From the NCBI RefSeq assembly GCF_003952485.1, contig NZ_CP034447.1, forward strand, positions 3,300,501 to 3,364,500: 64,000 nt of DNA, written 5' to 3'. The notes under the pieces are model-generated. The model did not search any database and was not told the origin of the DNA. It saw only the letters and a list, made by a program, of their open reading frames with translations. Origin of the DNA: Mesorhizobium sp. M1E.F.Ca.ET.045.02.1.1. Lineage in GTDB: Bacteria; Pseudomonadota; Alphaproteobacteria; Rhizobiales; Rhizobiaceae. Positions 24,066 through 33,329 of the stretch are shown in pieces; the first letter of the stretch is position 1, and each line of letters starts with the position of its first letter. The position numbers and the translations under genes were made by a program.

Positions 24066-25244
24066 ATGCAGCCAAACTTGAAATTCTCGCGAGGCGAATT
24101 TGCCGATCGCCTCGCCAAGACGCGGAAAGCCATGGAGGCCAAGGGGGTCGATCTGCTGATCGTCAGCGATCCCTCCAACATGGCCTGGCTGACCGGCTAT
24201 GACGGCTGGTCCTTCTATGTGCATCAGGCGGTCATCGTGCCGCCCTCGGGCGAGCCGGTCTGGTATGGCCGCGGCCAGGACGCCAACGGCGCCAAGCGCA
24301 CCGCCTATCTCGCCCACGACAACATCATCGGCTACGCTGACCATTATGTGCAGTCGACCGAGCGGCACCCGATGGACTACCTCGCGAGCGTGCTGGCAGA
24401 GCGCGGCTGGGACAAGCTGACCATCGGCGTCGAGATGGACAATTACTGGTTCTCGGCGGCCGCCTTCGCCTCGCTGCAGAAGCACCTGCCCAACGCCCGT
24501 TTCGTCGACGCCACCGCGCTGGTGAACTGGCAGCGCGCCGTGAAGAGCCCGACCGAGATCAACTACATGCGCAATGCCGCCCGCATCGTCGAGGCGATGC
24601 ACCAGCGCATCGTCGACAAGATCGAAGTCGGCATGCGCAAATGCGATCTGGTCGCCGAGATCTACGACGCCGGCACGCGCGGCGTCGAGGGCATCGGCGG
24701 CGACTATCCGGCGATCGTGCCGCTGCTACCGTCGGGCGCCGACGCTTCCGCGCCGCATCTCACCTGGGACGACAAGCCGATGAAGGCGGGCGAGGGCACG
24801 TTCTTCGAGATCGCCGGCTGCTACAACCGCTACCATTGCCCGCTGTCGCGCACGGTCTTCCTAGGCAAGCCGACGCAGGCCTTCCTCGACGCCGAGAAGG
24901 CGACGCTGGAAGGCATGGAGGCGGGCCTTGCCGCCGCGAAGCCGGGCAACGTCTGCGAGGACATCGCCAATGCCTTCTTCGCAGTGCTGAAGAAGTACGG
25001 CATCGTCAAGGACAACCGCACCGGCTACCCGATCGGCATCTCCTATCCGCCGGACTGGGGTGAGCGCACCATGAGCCTGCGCCCCGGCGACCGCACCGAG
25101 CTCAAGCCCGGCATGACCTTCCATTTCATGACGGGTCTCTGGCTTGAGACAATGGGACTAGAGATCACCGAGTCGATCCTGATCACCGAGACCGGTGTCG
25201 AGTGCCTGGCCAATGTGCCGCGCAAGCTGTTCGTGAAGGATTGA
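24066..25244 (+). CDS. eutD: Ectoine hydrolase EutD/DoeA (M24 creatinase-prolidase fold)
   Basis: 392-aa enzyme of the pita-bread M24 fold: N-terminal creatinase domain (about 10-155) and C-terminal catalytic domain (about 165-385). It opens the ectoine ring to N-acetyl-2,4-diaminobutyrate in the cytoplasm. As reported for ectoine hydrolases, the usual prolidase metal ligands are mostly missing: where prolidases have D-x-G and H residues, this sequence shows EIAGCYNRYHCPLSRT and YPIGISYPPDWGE. The position between eutC and eutE fits the ehu-eut operon. Also called DoeA in Halomonas. Confidence 0.92.
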   Translation: MQPNLKFSRGEFADRLAKTRKAMEAKGVDLLIVSDPSNMAWLTGYDGWSFYVHQAVIVPPSGEPVWYGRGQDANGAKRTAYLAHDNIIGYADHYVQSTERHPMDYLASVLAERGWDKLTIGVEMDNYWFSAAAFASLQKHLPNARFVDATALVNWQRAVKSPTEINYMRNAARIVEAMHQRIVDKIEVGMRKCDLVAEIYDAGTRGVEGIGGDYPAIVPLLPSGADASAPHLTWDDKPMKAGEGTFFEIAGCYNRYHCPLSRTVFLGKPTQAFLDAEKATLEGMEAGLAAAKPGNVCEDIANAFFAVLKKYGIVKDNRTGYPIGISYPPDWGERTMSLRPGDRTELKPGMTFHFMTGLWLETMGLEITESILITETGVECLANVPRKLFVKD

Positions 25245-25248
25245 GGCA

Positions 25249-26250
25249 ATGTCAGCTCTGCGTCCATCGCCGATCACGCCGACCGTCGCCTTCGAACGCG
25301 ACGGCGTCCAGCACGGCTTCCTGCGCTTGCCCTACAGCCGCGACGATTCCGCCTGGGGCTCGGTGATGATCCCGATCTGCGTCGTCCGCAACGGCAAGGG
25401 CTCGACGGCGCTGCTCACCGGCGGCAATCACGGCGACGAGTATGAGGGACCGCTGGCGCTCTACGAACTCGCCCGCACGCTCGATCCTAAGGATGTCTCC
25501 GGCACGGTCATCATCGTGCCGGCGATGAACTATCCGGCCTTCCGAGCCGGCACCCGCACCTCGCCGATCGACAAGGGCAACATGAACCGCAGCTTCCCCG
25601 GCCGGCCGGACGGTACGGTGACGGAGAAGATCGCCGACTATTTCCAGCGCGAATTGCTGCCGCGGGCAGACATCGTGTTCGACTTCCACTCCGGCGGAAA
25701 GACGCTGGACTTCGTGCCGTTCTGCGCCGCGCACACGCTGCTCGACAAGGCGCAGGAAGAGAAGGCCTTCGCCGCTGTCGAGGCTTTCTCGGCGCCGTTC
25801 TCGATGCGCATGACCGAGATCGACACGGTCGGCATGTATGACACGGCGGCGGAGGAGATGGGCAAGGTCTTCGTCACCACCGAGCTTGGCGGCGGCGGCA
25901 CATCACGGGCCGAGACGGTACGCATCGCCCGTCGCGGCGTGCTCAACGTGCTTCGCCACGCCGGCATCGTCGCTGGTACGATCGAGAAGGGCAGAACCCG
26001 CTGGCTCGACATGCCTTCGGGCGATTGCTTTGCCTTCGCCGAGGAGGACGGCATGATCGAGACCATGGTCGATCTCGGCGAGAAAGTGGATGAGGGCCAG
26101 GTCGTGGCGCGCATCCATTCGACAGGCCGCACCGGCGTCGCGCCGCAGGAGATCAGGGCCAGGATGTCGGGCCTGCTGGCCGCGCGTCATTTCCCGGGCC
26201 TGGTCAAGGCCGGTGATTGCGTCTCGGTGCTTGCCGTCGAGGTTGATTGA
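25249..26250 (+). CDS. eutE: N-alpha-acetyl-L-2,4-diaminobutyrate deacetylase EutE/DoeB
   Basis: 333-aa zinc deacylase of the succinylglutamate desuccinylase/aspartoacylase family. The zinc ligands are readable: GGNHGDEYEG gives His61 and Glu64, and DFHSGG gives His147. The NMNRSFPG arginine/asparagine motif (111-118) binds the substrate carboxylate. It removes acetate from the product of EutD, giving 2,4-diaminobutyrate for DoeD. It starts 4 bp after eutD and is the last gene of the operon; a strong hairpin follows. Confidence 0.92.
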   Translation: MSALRPSPITPTVAFERDGVQHGFLRLPYSRDDSAWGSVMIPICVVRNGKGSTALLTGGNHGDEYEGPLALYELARTLDPKDVSGTVIIVPAMNYPAFRAGTRTSPIDKGNMNRSFPGRPDGTVTEKIADYFQRELLPRADIVFDFHSGGKTLDFVPFCAAHTLLDKAQEEKAFAAVEAFSAPFSMRMTEIDTVGMYDTAAEEMGKVFVTTELGGGGTSRAETVRIARRGVLNVLRHAGIVAGTIEKGRTRWLDMPSGDCFAFAEEDGMIETMVDLGEKVDEGQVVARIHSTGRTGVAPQEIRARMSGLLAARHFPGLVKAGDCVSVLAVEVD

Positions 26251-26289
26251 CGCGGATCACGGCGCTCGCCGCGGTGAACGGTTCAGAAG

Positions 26290-26330
26290 CGATGTCGTAA
26301 CGCAGGTTTGATCGCCTGCGTTACGACTCG
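26290..26330. terminator. Strong hairpin between convergent eutE and fuconate dehydratase genes
   Basis: GTCGTAACGCAGG (26294-26306) pairs perfectly with CCTGCGTTACGAC (26315-26327) around an 8-nt loop. Outer GCGA/TCGC extends the stem with one bulge. Its position between two converging genes fits a bidirectional terminator, but there is no T-tract on either side. It may instead act as a 3'-end protector with Rho-dependent termination. Confidence 0.65.
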
Positions 26331-26333
26331 CAG

Positions 26334-27611
26334 TCAACCGCGATGTCGATAGGCGGCAATGGAATCCGCCTTCATCTCGATCGAGAAGCCTGGTGCCGTC
26401 GGCGGCATGTAAGCCGCGTTCTCGATGACACAGGGATCGAGGAAATGCTCATGCAGGTGATCGACATATTCGATCACGCGGTCCTGCTTGGTGCCCGAGA
26501 GGGCGACATAGTCGATCATCGACAGATGCTGGACATATTCGCACAGGCCGACGCCGCCGGCATGCGGCCAGACCGGCAAGCCGAACTTGGCCGCGATCAG
26601 AAGCACGGCCAGCACTTCGTTGAGCCCGCCCATGCGGCAGGAATCGATCTGCACGACGTCGATGGCGCCACCTGCGATGAACTGCTTGAACATGATGCGG
26701 TTCTGGCACATCTCGCCGGTCGCGACCTTGATCGGCGCCACGGCTTTGCGGATTTTCGCATGGCCGGCAACATCGTCCGGGCTGGTCGGTTCCTCGATGA
26801 AGAAGGGCTTGGCGAAGGCGAGGTCGGTGAGCCAGTCGATCGCCTGGTCGACCTCCCAGACCTGGTTCGCGTCGATCATCAGGTAGCGGTCCGGGCCGAT
26901 CACCTCGCGGGCGATCCTGAGGCGGCGGATGTCGTCGGCGCGGTCGCGGCCGACCTTCAGCTTGATGTGGTCAAAACCCTGGTCGACCGCTTCCTGGCAG
27001 AGCCGCCGCAGCTTGTCGTCGGGATAGCCGAGCCAGCCGGCCGAGGTGGTATAGCAGGCATAACCTTCGCGCTCGAGCGTGGCGATACGCTCGGCCTTGC
27101 CGGCTTCGGCCTTCTTCAGGATCTCCAGCGCCTCGACCGGCGTGATCGCATCGGTGAGGTAGCGGAAGTCGACGATCTTGACGGTCTCTTCCGGGCTCAT
27201 CCCGGCGACCAGCCGCCAGACCGGCTTGCCGGCTTCCTTCGCCCACAGGTCCCAGACCGCATTGACGACCGCGCCGACCGCAAGATGCATGGCGCCCTTG
27301 TCCGGGCCGATCCAGCGCAGCTGGCTGTCGCCGGTCACGTGGTGCCAGAAACGGCCGGGGTCCTCCTTGACCCAGCAGAGGTCGAGCCCGACGACCAGAT
27401 GGCGCAGCGCTTCGATCGCCGCGCAGCAGATCTCGTTGCCGCGGCCGATGGTGAAGGTGAGCCCATGGCCCTTCAACGACGGGACGTCGGTGTCGAGGAT
27501 GACATAGGCCGCGGAGTAGTCCGGGTCGGGGTTCATCGCGTCCGACCCGTCGAGGCTTTGCGACGTCGGAAAGCGCAGGTCGAAGGTGCGAAGATCGGTA
27601 ATGCGTGTCAT
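26334..27611 (-). CDS. fucD: L-fuconate dehydratase (enolase superfamily)
   Basis: 425-aa enolase-superfamily dehydratase. It converts L-fuconate to 2-keto-3-deoxy-L-fuconate. The catalytic and metal residues line up with those of characterised L-fuconate dehydratases: Lys217/Lys219 in HIKLKVG, Asp247 in MIDANQ, Glu273 in FIEEP, Glu300 in ATGEM and His350 in WPHAGG. The length also matches. The start is ATG 27611 (MTRITDLRTFD); an open extension upstream runs antisense into the SDR gene and is not real. It follows the SDR gene by 13 bp in a leftward operon. Confidence for fuconate is good, but related acid sugars could be accepted. Confidence 0.9.
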   Translation of the reverse strand: MTRITDLRTFDLRFPTSQSLDGSDAMNPDPDYSAAYVILDTDVPSLKGHGLTFTIGRGNEICCAAIEALRHLVVGLDLCWVKEDPGRFWHHVTGDSQLRWIGPDKGAMHLAVGAVVNAVWDLWAKEAGKPVWRLVAGMSPEETVKIVDFRYLTDAITPVEALEILKKAEAGKAERIATLEREGYACYTTSAGWLGYPDDKLRRLCQEAVDQGFDHIKLKVGRDRADDIRRLRIAREVIGPDRYLMIDANQVWEVDQAIDWLTDLAFAKPFFIEEPTSPDDVAGHAKIRKAVAPIKVATGEMCQNRIMFKQFIAGGAIDVVQIDSCRMGGLNEVLAVLLIAAKFGLPVWPHAGGVGLCEYVQHLSMIDYVALSGTKQDRVIEYVDHLHEHFLDPCVIENAAYMPPTAPGFSIEMKADSIAAYRHRG

Positions 27612-27624
27612 GCTCAGTGCCTCA

Positions 27625-28356
27625 TCAGATCGACCAGCCGCCGTCGATATTATAGGCCTGTCCGGTCGTGTAAGTCGCGCCGGCGAGATAGACGGCGAGA
27701 TCGGCGATCTCTTCAGCCGTGCCCAGCCTTCCCATCGGCTGACGGGCGATGAAGGCGGCGCGGGCGGCCTCATAGTCGCCCTGCGCGCGCATGCGGCTTT
27801 CGAGCGACGGACTCTCCACCGTGCCGGGGCAGACCGCGTTGCAGCGGATTCCCCTGGCGACATAATCGGCGGCGATCGACTTGGTCAGGCCGATCACGGC
27901 CGCCTTGGTCACGCCATAGGCGAAGCGGTTGGGCACGCCCTTCGGCGCGCCCGCGACCGAGGCCATGTTAATGATGGCGCCATCGCCGCGCTCCAGCATG
28001 CCGGGCAGCACGGCGCGGATGGTGCGGATCATGGCGCGCACATTGAGATTGAAGGCGAAGTCGAGGTCCTCGTCCTTCATCTCGAGGATCGAACCGGAAT
28101 GGACGAAGCCGGCGCAGTTGAACAGCACGTCGACGCGGCCGATCTCGGCGAAGGCGGCCCTCACGGCCTCGTCGTTCAGCACGTCGAGCTTGCGGGTCTT
28201 GACGCCGGGCATCTTGCCGAGCTCGGGCAGAACCGCCTCGTTGATGTCGGTGGCGTGGACGATTGCGCCGGCCTTGGCGAAGGCAAGCGCGCTTGCCCGA
28301 CCGATGCCCTGCGCCGCCGCGGTAACGACAACGACCTTGCCCGTCAGATCAGCCAT
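27625..28356 (-). CDS. SDR dehydrogenase, probable 2-keto-3-deoxy-L-fuconate dehydrogenase
   Basis: 243-aa NAD-dependent SDR with TAAAQGIGRA cofactor motif (12-21), acidic Asp after strand two (HATDINEA, NAD preference), NCAG, catalytic Ser in NMASVAG and YGVTK. The overall pattern, including KTRKLDVLND and SPSLESRMRAQGDYEAAR, is that of the BDH2-like SDRs that oxidise 2-keto-3-deoxy-L-fuconate in the non-phosphorylated L-fucose pathway. It sits directly upstream of fucD. Confidence 0.85.
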   Translation of the reverse strand: MADLTGKVVVVTAAAQGIGRASALAFAKAGAIVHATDINEAVLPELGKMPGVKTRKLDVLNDEAVRAAFAEIGRVDVLFNCAGFVHSGSILEMKDEDLDFAFNLNVRAMIRTIRAVLPGMLERGDGAIINMASVAGAPKGVPNRFAYGVTKAAVIGLTKSIAADYVARGIRCNAVCPGTVESPSLESRMRAQGDYEAARAAFIARQPMGRLGTAEEIADLAVYLAGATYTTGQAYNIDGGWSI

Positions 28357-28376
28357 GTTGTTTTTGTCTCCGTCGT

Positions 28377-28829
28377 TCAGCCGAGTCGGGGACGCCGCTC
28401 GACGATGTAGATGTGATCGGCGGCGAGTACGACTTCGTCGCGCTGGTTGATGACCTCGACGCGTTCGATGACGCGCCCTGAGTCCAGTCGTTTCGGATCG
28501 TTCTCCTTCGCGGCGATCGTCGTGCGCGTGCGGATCGTGTCGCCGATGAACACCGGCTTGATGAAGCGCAGCCTGTCATAGCCATAGGAGAAGGCGACCG
28601 GGTTGATGACGGTTGCCGTGAGGCCGACGCCGACCGAGAACACCAGCGTGCCATGGGCGATGCGCTGGCCGAAGGGCGTCGTCTTCATGAACTCGGCGTC
28701 CATATGATGCGGGAAGAAATCGCCGGTGTGTCCGGCATGGACGACGAAGTCCGTCTCGGTGATCGTGCGGCCGCCGGTGAGCCGCGACGAGCCGATCTCA
28801 TAGTCTTCGAAATAGGTGACCTGTTCCAT
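28377..28829 (-). CDS. MaoC-family hot-dog dehydratase-like protein
   Basis: 150-aa single hot-dog protein. The MaoC hydratase-2 motif is largely intact: [15 protein letters not shown], giving the Asp and His expected for hydration of enoyl-CoA, followed by [12 protein letters not shown]. The segment [20 protein letters not shown] near 80-99 is almost identical to the second MaoC protein at 39978-40529. I chose ATG 28829 ([11 protein letters not shown]); upstream codons have no family similarity. It lies in the sugar operon between a Gfo/Idh oxidoreductase and the SDR, where a CoA-ester step is not part of the textbook L-fucose route. Confidence 0.85.
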   Translation of the reverse strand: MEQVTYFEDYEIGSSRLTGGRTITETDFVVHAGHTGDFFPHHMDAEFMKTTPFGQRIAHGTLVFSVGVGLTATVINPVAFSYGYDRLRFIKPVFIGDTIRTRTTIAAKENDPKRLDSGRVIERVEVINQRDEVVLAADHIYIVERRPRLG

Positions 28830-28836
28830 CTCGTCC

Positions 28837-29910
28837 CTACGGCTTTTCCGCGAGCGGCGTCGCCGGTGCGGCGCTCGATTTATAGGCGGCCTCCACCAAC
28901 GCCATCGTATTCCAGGCATCTTCGACGGAGCTGACTAGCTCGTTGTCTTCCCCGGACGCGAAGCGCTGGACATTGGCCATGCGCCCGACAAAGGCGTCGG
29001 GGAACCATTCGCCGGTGAGCGGCACGCTGACCCAGTCGGATCCACCTTTGGGATAGATCTCCAGCACATCGGGCTCGCCGCGAGGATAGTCGAGATTGAG
29101 TCCGAGCTTGACATAGGCAGCGCCCTCGGTGCCGCAGATGCGGAACTCGCAGGCCTGGTGCCGGCGTCCGAATTTGTGATCGTGGTTGATCGAGAGCGCA
29201 CAGCGCACCGTGTCGCCATAGTCGAGGATGGCGCTGGTGCGGGTCTGCGCGACCTTGTGATTGGGATGGCCGAGCGTTTTGGCGTGGACCCCCTTGGGGT
29301 CGCCGAGGAGCTGTCGGATCAGGTCGAGGTAATGGATCGAATGCATGGCGATCTCGACGCGCGGCGCCTTGAGCAGGAATTCCCAGAGCTGCCACGGCGT
29401 GGCAAGCGCCAGCCAGGCGTCGAAGTCGACGACCTCGCCCAGCCAGCCCTTGGCGATCGCGTCCTTCAGCGCCAGCATCATCGGCGCGAAGCGCAGTTGG
29501 AAATTGACCGCAGCCTTGAGTTTCTTGGCGCGGCAGATTTCGAGGATCTCGGTTGCCTCGCCGAGATAGTTGCCCATCGGCTTCTGGATCAATGCGACCG
29601 CACCATCGGGCAGGGCCTTCAGGACCTCGGCGTGCCGGCCGGGCGGCGTTGCGAGATCGAAGATCGCGTCCTTGACAGCGGCCGCCTCGCCCACCGAGCG
29701 GAACGCCGTCACGCCCCACTTCTCAGCCAGTTTTCCGGATTTGGCATGGTCGGGATCGTAGAGGCCGGCAACTGGAAAGCCGGCCTTGCGATAGGCCGGC
29801 AAGTGCGCGTCGCCAACGATCGAGCCGGCGCCGAAGGTTACAATCGGACGCGGCTTCGCAGGCGCTGGCCAGGATTGCGCCAGCAATCGAGGGTCGAAGG
29901 CGTCAGTCAT
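28837..29910 (-). CDS. Gfo/Idh/MocA-family oxidoreductase
   Basis: 357-aa NAD(P)-dependent sugar or polyol dehydrogenase. The N-terminal Rossmann fold begins with [17 protein letters not shown] (about 24-40), and a C-terminal alpha/beta substrate domain follows. The family's EKP motif appears as IQKPMG, with Gln in place of Glu. A His pair in [13 protein letters not shown] matches the catalytic region. I chose ATG 29910, which overlaps the mutarotase stop by 8 bp; ATG 29925 is also possible, neither having a strong ribosome site. In this operon it may oxidise the free sugar or a side intermediate. Confidence 0.85.
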   Translation of the reverse strand: MTDAFDPRLLAQSWPAPAKPRPIVTFGAGSIVGDAHLPAYRKAGFPVAGLYDPDHAKSGKLAEKWGVTAFRSVGEAAAVKDAIFDLATPPGRHAEVLKALPDGAVALIQKPMGNYLGEATEILEICRAKKLKAAVNFQLRFAPMMLALKDAIAKGWLGEVVDFDAWLALATPWQLWEFLLKAPRVEIAMHSIHYLDLIRQLLGDPKGVHAKTLGHPNHKVAQTRTSAILDYGDTVRCALSINHDHKFGRRHQACEFRICGTEGAAYVKLGLNLDYPRGEPDVLEIYPKGGSDWVSVPLTGEWFPDAFVGRMANVQRFASGEDNELVSSVEDAWNTMALVEAAYKSSAAPATPLAEKP

Positions 29911-30232
29911 GGTGGAAGACTTCATCCATCATCGCCCACCATTCGCCCTCCTGCCTGGTCGGCAAGGGCTCCTGGCAAGGCATGCAGACCGCCCACCATT
30001 CCTGGGTCTTCGGGTCGGCGGCCATCTTGGCCATGTCGGCGGCATAATCGGTGCCGTGATATTCGAAATAGGAGAACAGCAGGTTCTCCGGACGCTTGAG
30101 ATAGATCGAGTAGTTCTTGATGTTGCAGGCCGAGATCATCTTGAGCACGTCCGGCCACACAGCGGCGTGCAGGCGCACATATTCGTCGACCTTCTCCGGC
30201 TTCAGGCCGAGCACCATGCCCATGCGCTGCAT
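29903..30232 (-). CDS. L-rhamnose/L-fucose mutarotase family protein (RhaM-like)
   Basis: 109-aa protein of the RhaM (DUF718) family, the usual length. It interconverts sugar anomers so that the right one is available to the next enzyme. The catalytic His22 in VRLHAAVWPDVL, the Tyr in KNYSIYL and the paired tryptophans in TQEWWAVC match the family. It starts 1 bp after the end of the preceding enolase-superfamily gene and overlaps the Gfo/Idh gene. In an L-fucose-type locus it probably serves L-fucose or another 6-deoxyhexose. Confidence 0.88.
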   Translation of the reverse strand: MQRMGMVLGLKPEKVDEYVRLHAAVWPDVLKMISACNIKNYSIYLKRPENLLFSYFEYHGTDYAADMAKMAADPKTQEWWAVCMPCQEPLPTRQEGEWWAMMDEVFHHD

Positions 30233-30233
30233 C

Positions 30234-31355
30234 TCAATTTCTCCGTTCGGTGATGGTCACGTTGAATTCGGCGATGCTGCGCGCCTTGAGCGCATCGAAA
30301 TCCCAGTCGATGCCGAGGCCCGGCTCGCTTGGGGCCAGCGCATGGCCGTTTTCGATCACCATCTTCTTGCCCGTCAACTCATCCAGCTGCGGAATGTACT
30401 CGACATATTTGCCGTTCGGCACCGCGCAGGCCAGGCTGACATGCAGTTCCATCAGGAAATGCGGGCAGACAGGCATGTCGAAGGCCTCCGCCATATGCGC
30501 CACCTTCAGCCACGGCGTGATGCCGCCGATGCGGCCGACATCGACCTGGACGATGTTGCAGCCGCCCTTCTGCATATATTCGCGGAAATGGCGGATCGAA
30601 TAAAGCGACTCGCCGACGGCCACCGGCGTCGCGGTCGAATTCGACAGCCGCACATGGCCGTCGATGTCGTCGGCGGGCAGCGGCTCCTCGATCCAGGCGA
30701 GATCGAGATCGCGCAAGCGCTCGGCGCGCCGGATGGCTTCATCGACGGTAAAACCCTGATTGCAGTCGGTCATGATCTCGTAGCCGTCGCCGACGGCCTT
30801 GCGCACGGCCGAAAGCCGGGCGAAATCCTCCGAACCGTGCGGCTTGCCGATCTTGACCTTGGAGCCCGTGAAGCCTTTCGCCTTGGCGGCCAGGGCATCC
30901 TCGACAAGTGCGGCCGTCTCGAGGTGCAGCCAGCCGCCTTCGGTGGTGTAGAGCGGACAGCGGTCCTTGGCGCCGCCGGCGAGTTTCCAGAGCGGCAGGT
31001 TCTGCTTCCTCGCTCGCAGGTCCCAGAGCGCGGTGTCGATTGCCGCGAGCGTGATTGCCGTGATGGCGCCGATGGTGGTGGCGTGGGTGGCGAATTCGAG
31101 ATCGTGCCAGATGGCCTCGATCCGGTCGGCGTCCTCACCGATAAGGCGCGGCGCGAGGTGATCGGCCAGAAGCCGCATCACCGAAGAACCGCCGGTGCCG
31201 ATCGTGTAGGAATAGCCCATGCCGACCGCGCCGTCGGCGTCGGTGATGGTGACGATCGGAGTTTCCTGGCTGACGAAACTCTGGATCGCGTCGGTGCGCT
31301 TCACCTTCGGCACCAGATCGACCATTGCAAGCTCGACTTTCTCGATCTTGGCCAT
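30234..31355 (-). CDS. Mandelate racemase/muconate lactonizing enzyme family protein (second acid-sugar dehydratase?)
   Basis: 373-aa enolase-superfamily enzyme, distinct from FucD. Catalytic features: KxK in SKVKIGKP (Lys166/Lys168), metal ligands Asp197 with Asn199 in DCNQ, Glu223 in WIEEP and Glu249 in VGES, Asp272 in VQVDVGRIGG, and His299 in CPHF. The DxG...H dyad places it near acid-sugar dehydratases or racemases, but I cannot name its substrate. It follows the ATPase gene by 2 bp and precedes the mutarotase, so it is inside the transporter operon. It may process a stereo-isomer such as L-galactonate or D-arabinonate. Confidence 0.85.
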   Translation of the reverse strand: MAKIEKVELAMVDLVPKVKRTDAIQSFVSQETPIVTITDADGAVGMGYSYTIGTGGSSVMRLLADHLAPRLIGEDADRIEAIWHDLEFATHATTIGAITAITLAAIDTALWDLRARKQNLPLWKLAGGAKDRCPLYTTEGGWLHLETAALVEDALAAKAKGFTGSKVKIGKPHGSEDFARLSAVRKAVGDGYEIMTDCNQGFTVDEAIRRAERLRDLDLAWIEEPLPADDIDGHVRLSNSTATPVAVGESLYSIRHFREYMQKGGCNIVQVDVGRIGGITPWLKVAHMAEAFDMPVCPHFLMELHVSLACAVPNGKYVEYIPQLDELTGKKMVIENGHALAPSEPGLGIDWDFDALKARSIAEFNVTITERRN

Positions 31356-31357
31356 CG

Positions 31358-32455
31358 TCAGCTCCTCAAGGATTTGCCGGTTTCCGCGGAAAACAGATGC
31401 GCCTGCGACAGGTCGAAGCTCATGGCGACGCGGTCGCCGGCCTTCAACGGCCTGGGGTTCAGCATGCGCGAGACCCAGTCGCGGCGATCGAATTCGGCGA
31501 ACACCAGCGTTTCGTTGCCGAGCGGCTCCGTCACCGTCACCGGCAGCTCAATCTGATGGACATCGGCGGCGTCACCCGAATGCAGGCCGTGGCCTGCTGG
31601 ATAGAGGTCGTCGGGACGCAGGCCGAAAATCACCTTGTCGCCGGCGCTGACCCTAGCCTTGAAACGGCCGGGCAGCGGCAGGCTCTGGCCGCCGGCGAAA
31701 ACGACCTTGCCGTCGTCAACGGTCGCCTCCTGCAGGTTCATCGGCGGCGAGCCGATGAAGCCCGCGACGAAGCGCGTGGCCGGCCGCTGGAAGACTTCAT
31801 CCGGCGTGCCGACCTGCTCGATATAGCCGTCGCGCATGATGACGATGCGGTCGGCGAGAGTCATCGCCTCGACCTGGTCGTGCGTGACATAGATGACCGT
31901 GGATTTCACCTTGGCATGCAGCTTCTTGATCTCGGTGCGCATCTGGGTGCGCAGCTTGGCGTCGAGATTGCTGAGCGGCTCGTCGAACAGGAAGACGTCC
32001 GGGTCGCGCACGATGGCGCGGCCCATGGCGACGCGCTGGCGCTGGCCGCCGGAAAGCTGCGAGGGGCGGCGCTCCAGCAGCGCGTCGAGGCCGAGAATGG
32101 CCGAGGCCTCGGCGACGCGGCGGGCCATCTCCTCCTTCGGCGCGCCGGCGATCTTCAACGAGAAGCCGAGATTCTCGCGCACTGTCATATGCGGATAAAG
32201 CGCGTAGGACTGGAACACCATCGAGATGTTGCGCGAGCGCGGCGGCAGGTCGTTGACGATGCGGTCGCCGATCTCGATCGTGCCGCCGGAGATGTCCTCG
32301 AGACCGGCGATCATGCGCAGCGTGGTCGACTTGCCGCAGCCCGACGGCCCGACCAGCGCGATGAACTCGCGGTCGGCGACATCGAGGTCGATGCCGTGCA
32401 CGATCTCCATGTTGCCGTAACGCTTGGTGAGTTTCTTGAGCGAGACAATCGCCAT
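31358..32455 (-). CDS. Sugar ABC transporter ATP-binding protein (UgpC/MalK family)
   Basis: 365-aa ATPase: Walker A GPSGCGKST (about 37-45), Q-loop MVFQSYALYPHM, signature LSGGQRQR, Walker B VFLFDEPLSNLDAK and H-loop YVTHDQVEAM. A C-terminal TOBE/OB domain follows (residues 240-360). It energises import through the two permeases just upstream (4 bp gap). The sequence is similar throughout its first half to the ATPase at the left window edge, as is usual for this family. Confidence 0.94.
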   Translation of the reverse strand: MAIVSLKKLTKRYGNMEIVHGIDLDVADREFIALVGPSGCGKSTTLRMIAGLEDISGGTIEIGDRIVNDLPPRSRNISMVFQSYALYPHMTVRENLGFSLKIAGAPKEEMARRVAEASAILGLDALLERRPSQLSGGQRQRVAMGRAIVRDPDVFLFDEPLSNLDAKLRTQMRTEIKKLHAKVKSTVIYVTHDQVEAMTLADRIVIMRDGYIEQVGTPDEVFQRPATRFVAGFIGSPPMNLQEATVDDGKVVFAGGQSLPLPGRFKARVSAGDKVIFGLRPDDLYPAGHGLHSGDAADVHQIELPVTVTEPLGNETLVFAEFDRRDWVSRMLNPRPLKAGDRVAMSFDLSQAHLFSAETGKSLRS

Positions 32456-32459
32456 CGGA

Positions 32460-33329
32460 TCAACCTTTCACCGCGCCGGAGGTCAGGCCGCCGACGAGGT
32501 GCTTCTGCACGATGAAAGTGAGGATAAGCGCCGGAATGATCATCACCACGGCCAGCGCGCACATGCCGCGCCAGTCGATGGTGAATTCGGCGGTGTAATC
32601 GAGCAGCCCGACGGGCAGCGTCTTCGAATTGATCGAGCGCGTGAGCTGCGAAGCCAGCGCGAACTCGTTCCAGGAGGTGAGGAAGGCGAAGATGCCGGCC
32701 GACGCGATCCCCGGTCCGGCCAGTGGAAACTCGACCTGCCAGAAGGCCTGCCAGCGCGTGCAGCCGTCGATCTGCGCCGCCTCGGCGAGGTCCTTCGGCA
32801 CCTGGCGGAAGAAGCCGTCGATCAGCCAGATGGTGAAGGGCACGTTGAGCGCGACGTAGGCCAGGATCAGGCCGAAATGCGTGTCGATGATGTCGAGCCG
32901 GGCGTAGACGAAGAACAGCGGCAACGACAGCGCGATGCCGGGCACGGTGCGCGTCAGCATCAGGCCGAGGAACATCGCCGACTTGCCGCGGAAGCGGTAG
33001 CGGGCGAAGGCGTAGCCGCCGGCCATGCCGATGGCGATGGCAATGACGGTCGACGTCACCGAGATGATCAGCGAGTTGCGGAAATAATCGAGGACCGGGA
33101 TGCCGCCCTTGCCGACGCCGCTGAACATGGCGATGTAGGCATCGAGCGAGACTTGCTGCGGGATCCAGACCGGCGGCTTGGCTAGGATCTCGACCGTCGG
33201 CCGCAGGGACGACAGCACGATCCAGACGCCGGGCAGGCAGATCAAAAGCATGGCGAGGAACAGGCCGACGCGATGGGCGACGACGCCAGCGCGGCGCTTC
33301 AGGCGGGCGGATGCGTTGGCGTCCATCAT
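32460..33329 (-). CDS. Carbohydrate ABC transporter permease (MalG type)
   Basis: 289-aa inner-membrane permease with about six hydrophobic segments, coupling loop DLAEAAQIDGCTRWQAF and C-terminus LVGGLTSGAVKG typical of MalG proteins. The start is the ATG at 33329, inside the upstream stop codon (TGATG), with GGAG 5 nt before it; two GTG codons just upstream are less likely. It pairs with the MalF-type permease encoded before it. Confidence 0.93.
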   Translation of the reverse strand: MMDANASARLKRRAGVVAHRVGLFLAMLLICLPGVWIVLSSLRPTVEILAKPPVWIPQQVSLDAYIAMFSGVGKGGIPVLDYFRNSLIISVTSTVIAIAIGMAGGYAFARYRFRGKSAMFLGLMLTRTVPGIALSLPLFFVYARLDIIDTHFGLILAYVALNVPFTIWLIDGFFRQVPKDLAEAAQIDGCTRWQAFWQVEFPLAGPGIASAGIFAFLTSWNEFALASQLTRSINSKTLPVGLLDYTAEFTIDWRGMCALAVVMIIPALILTFIVQKHLVGGLTSGAVKG

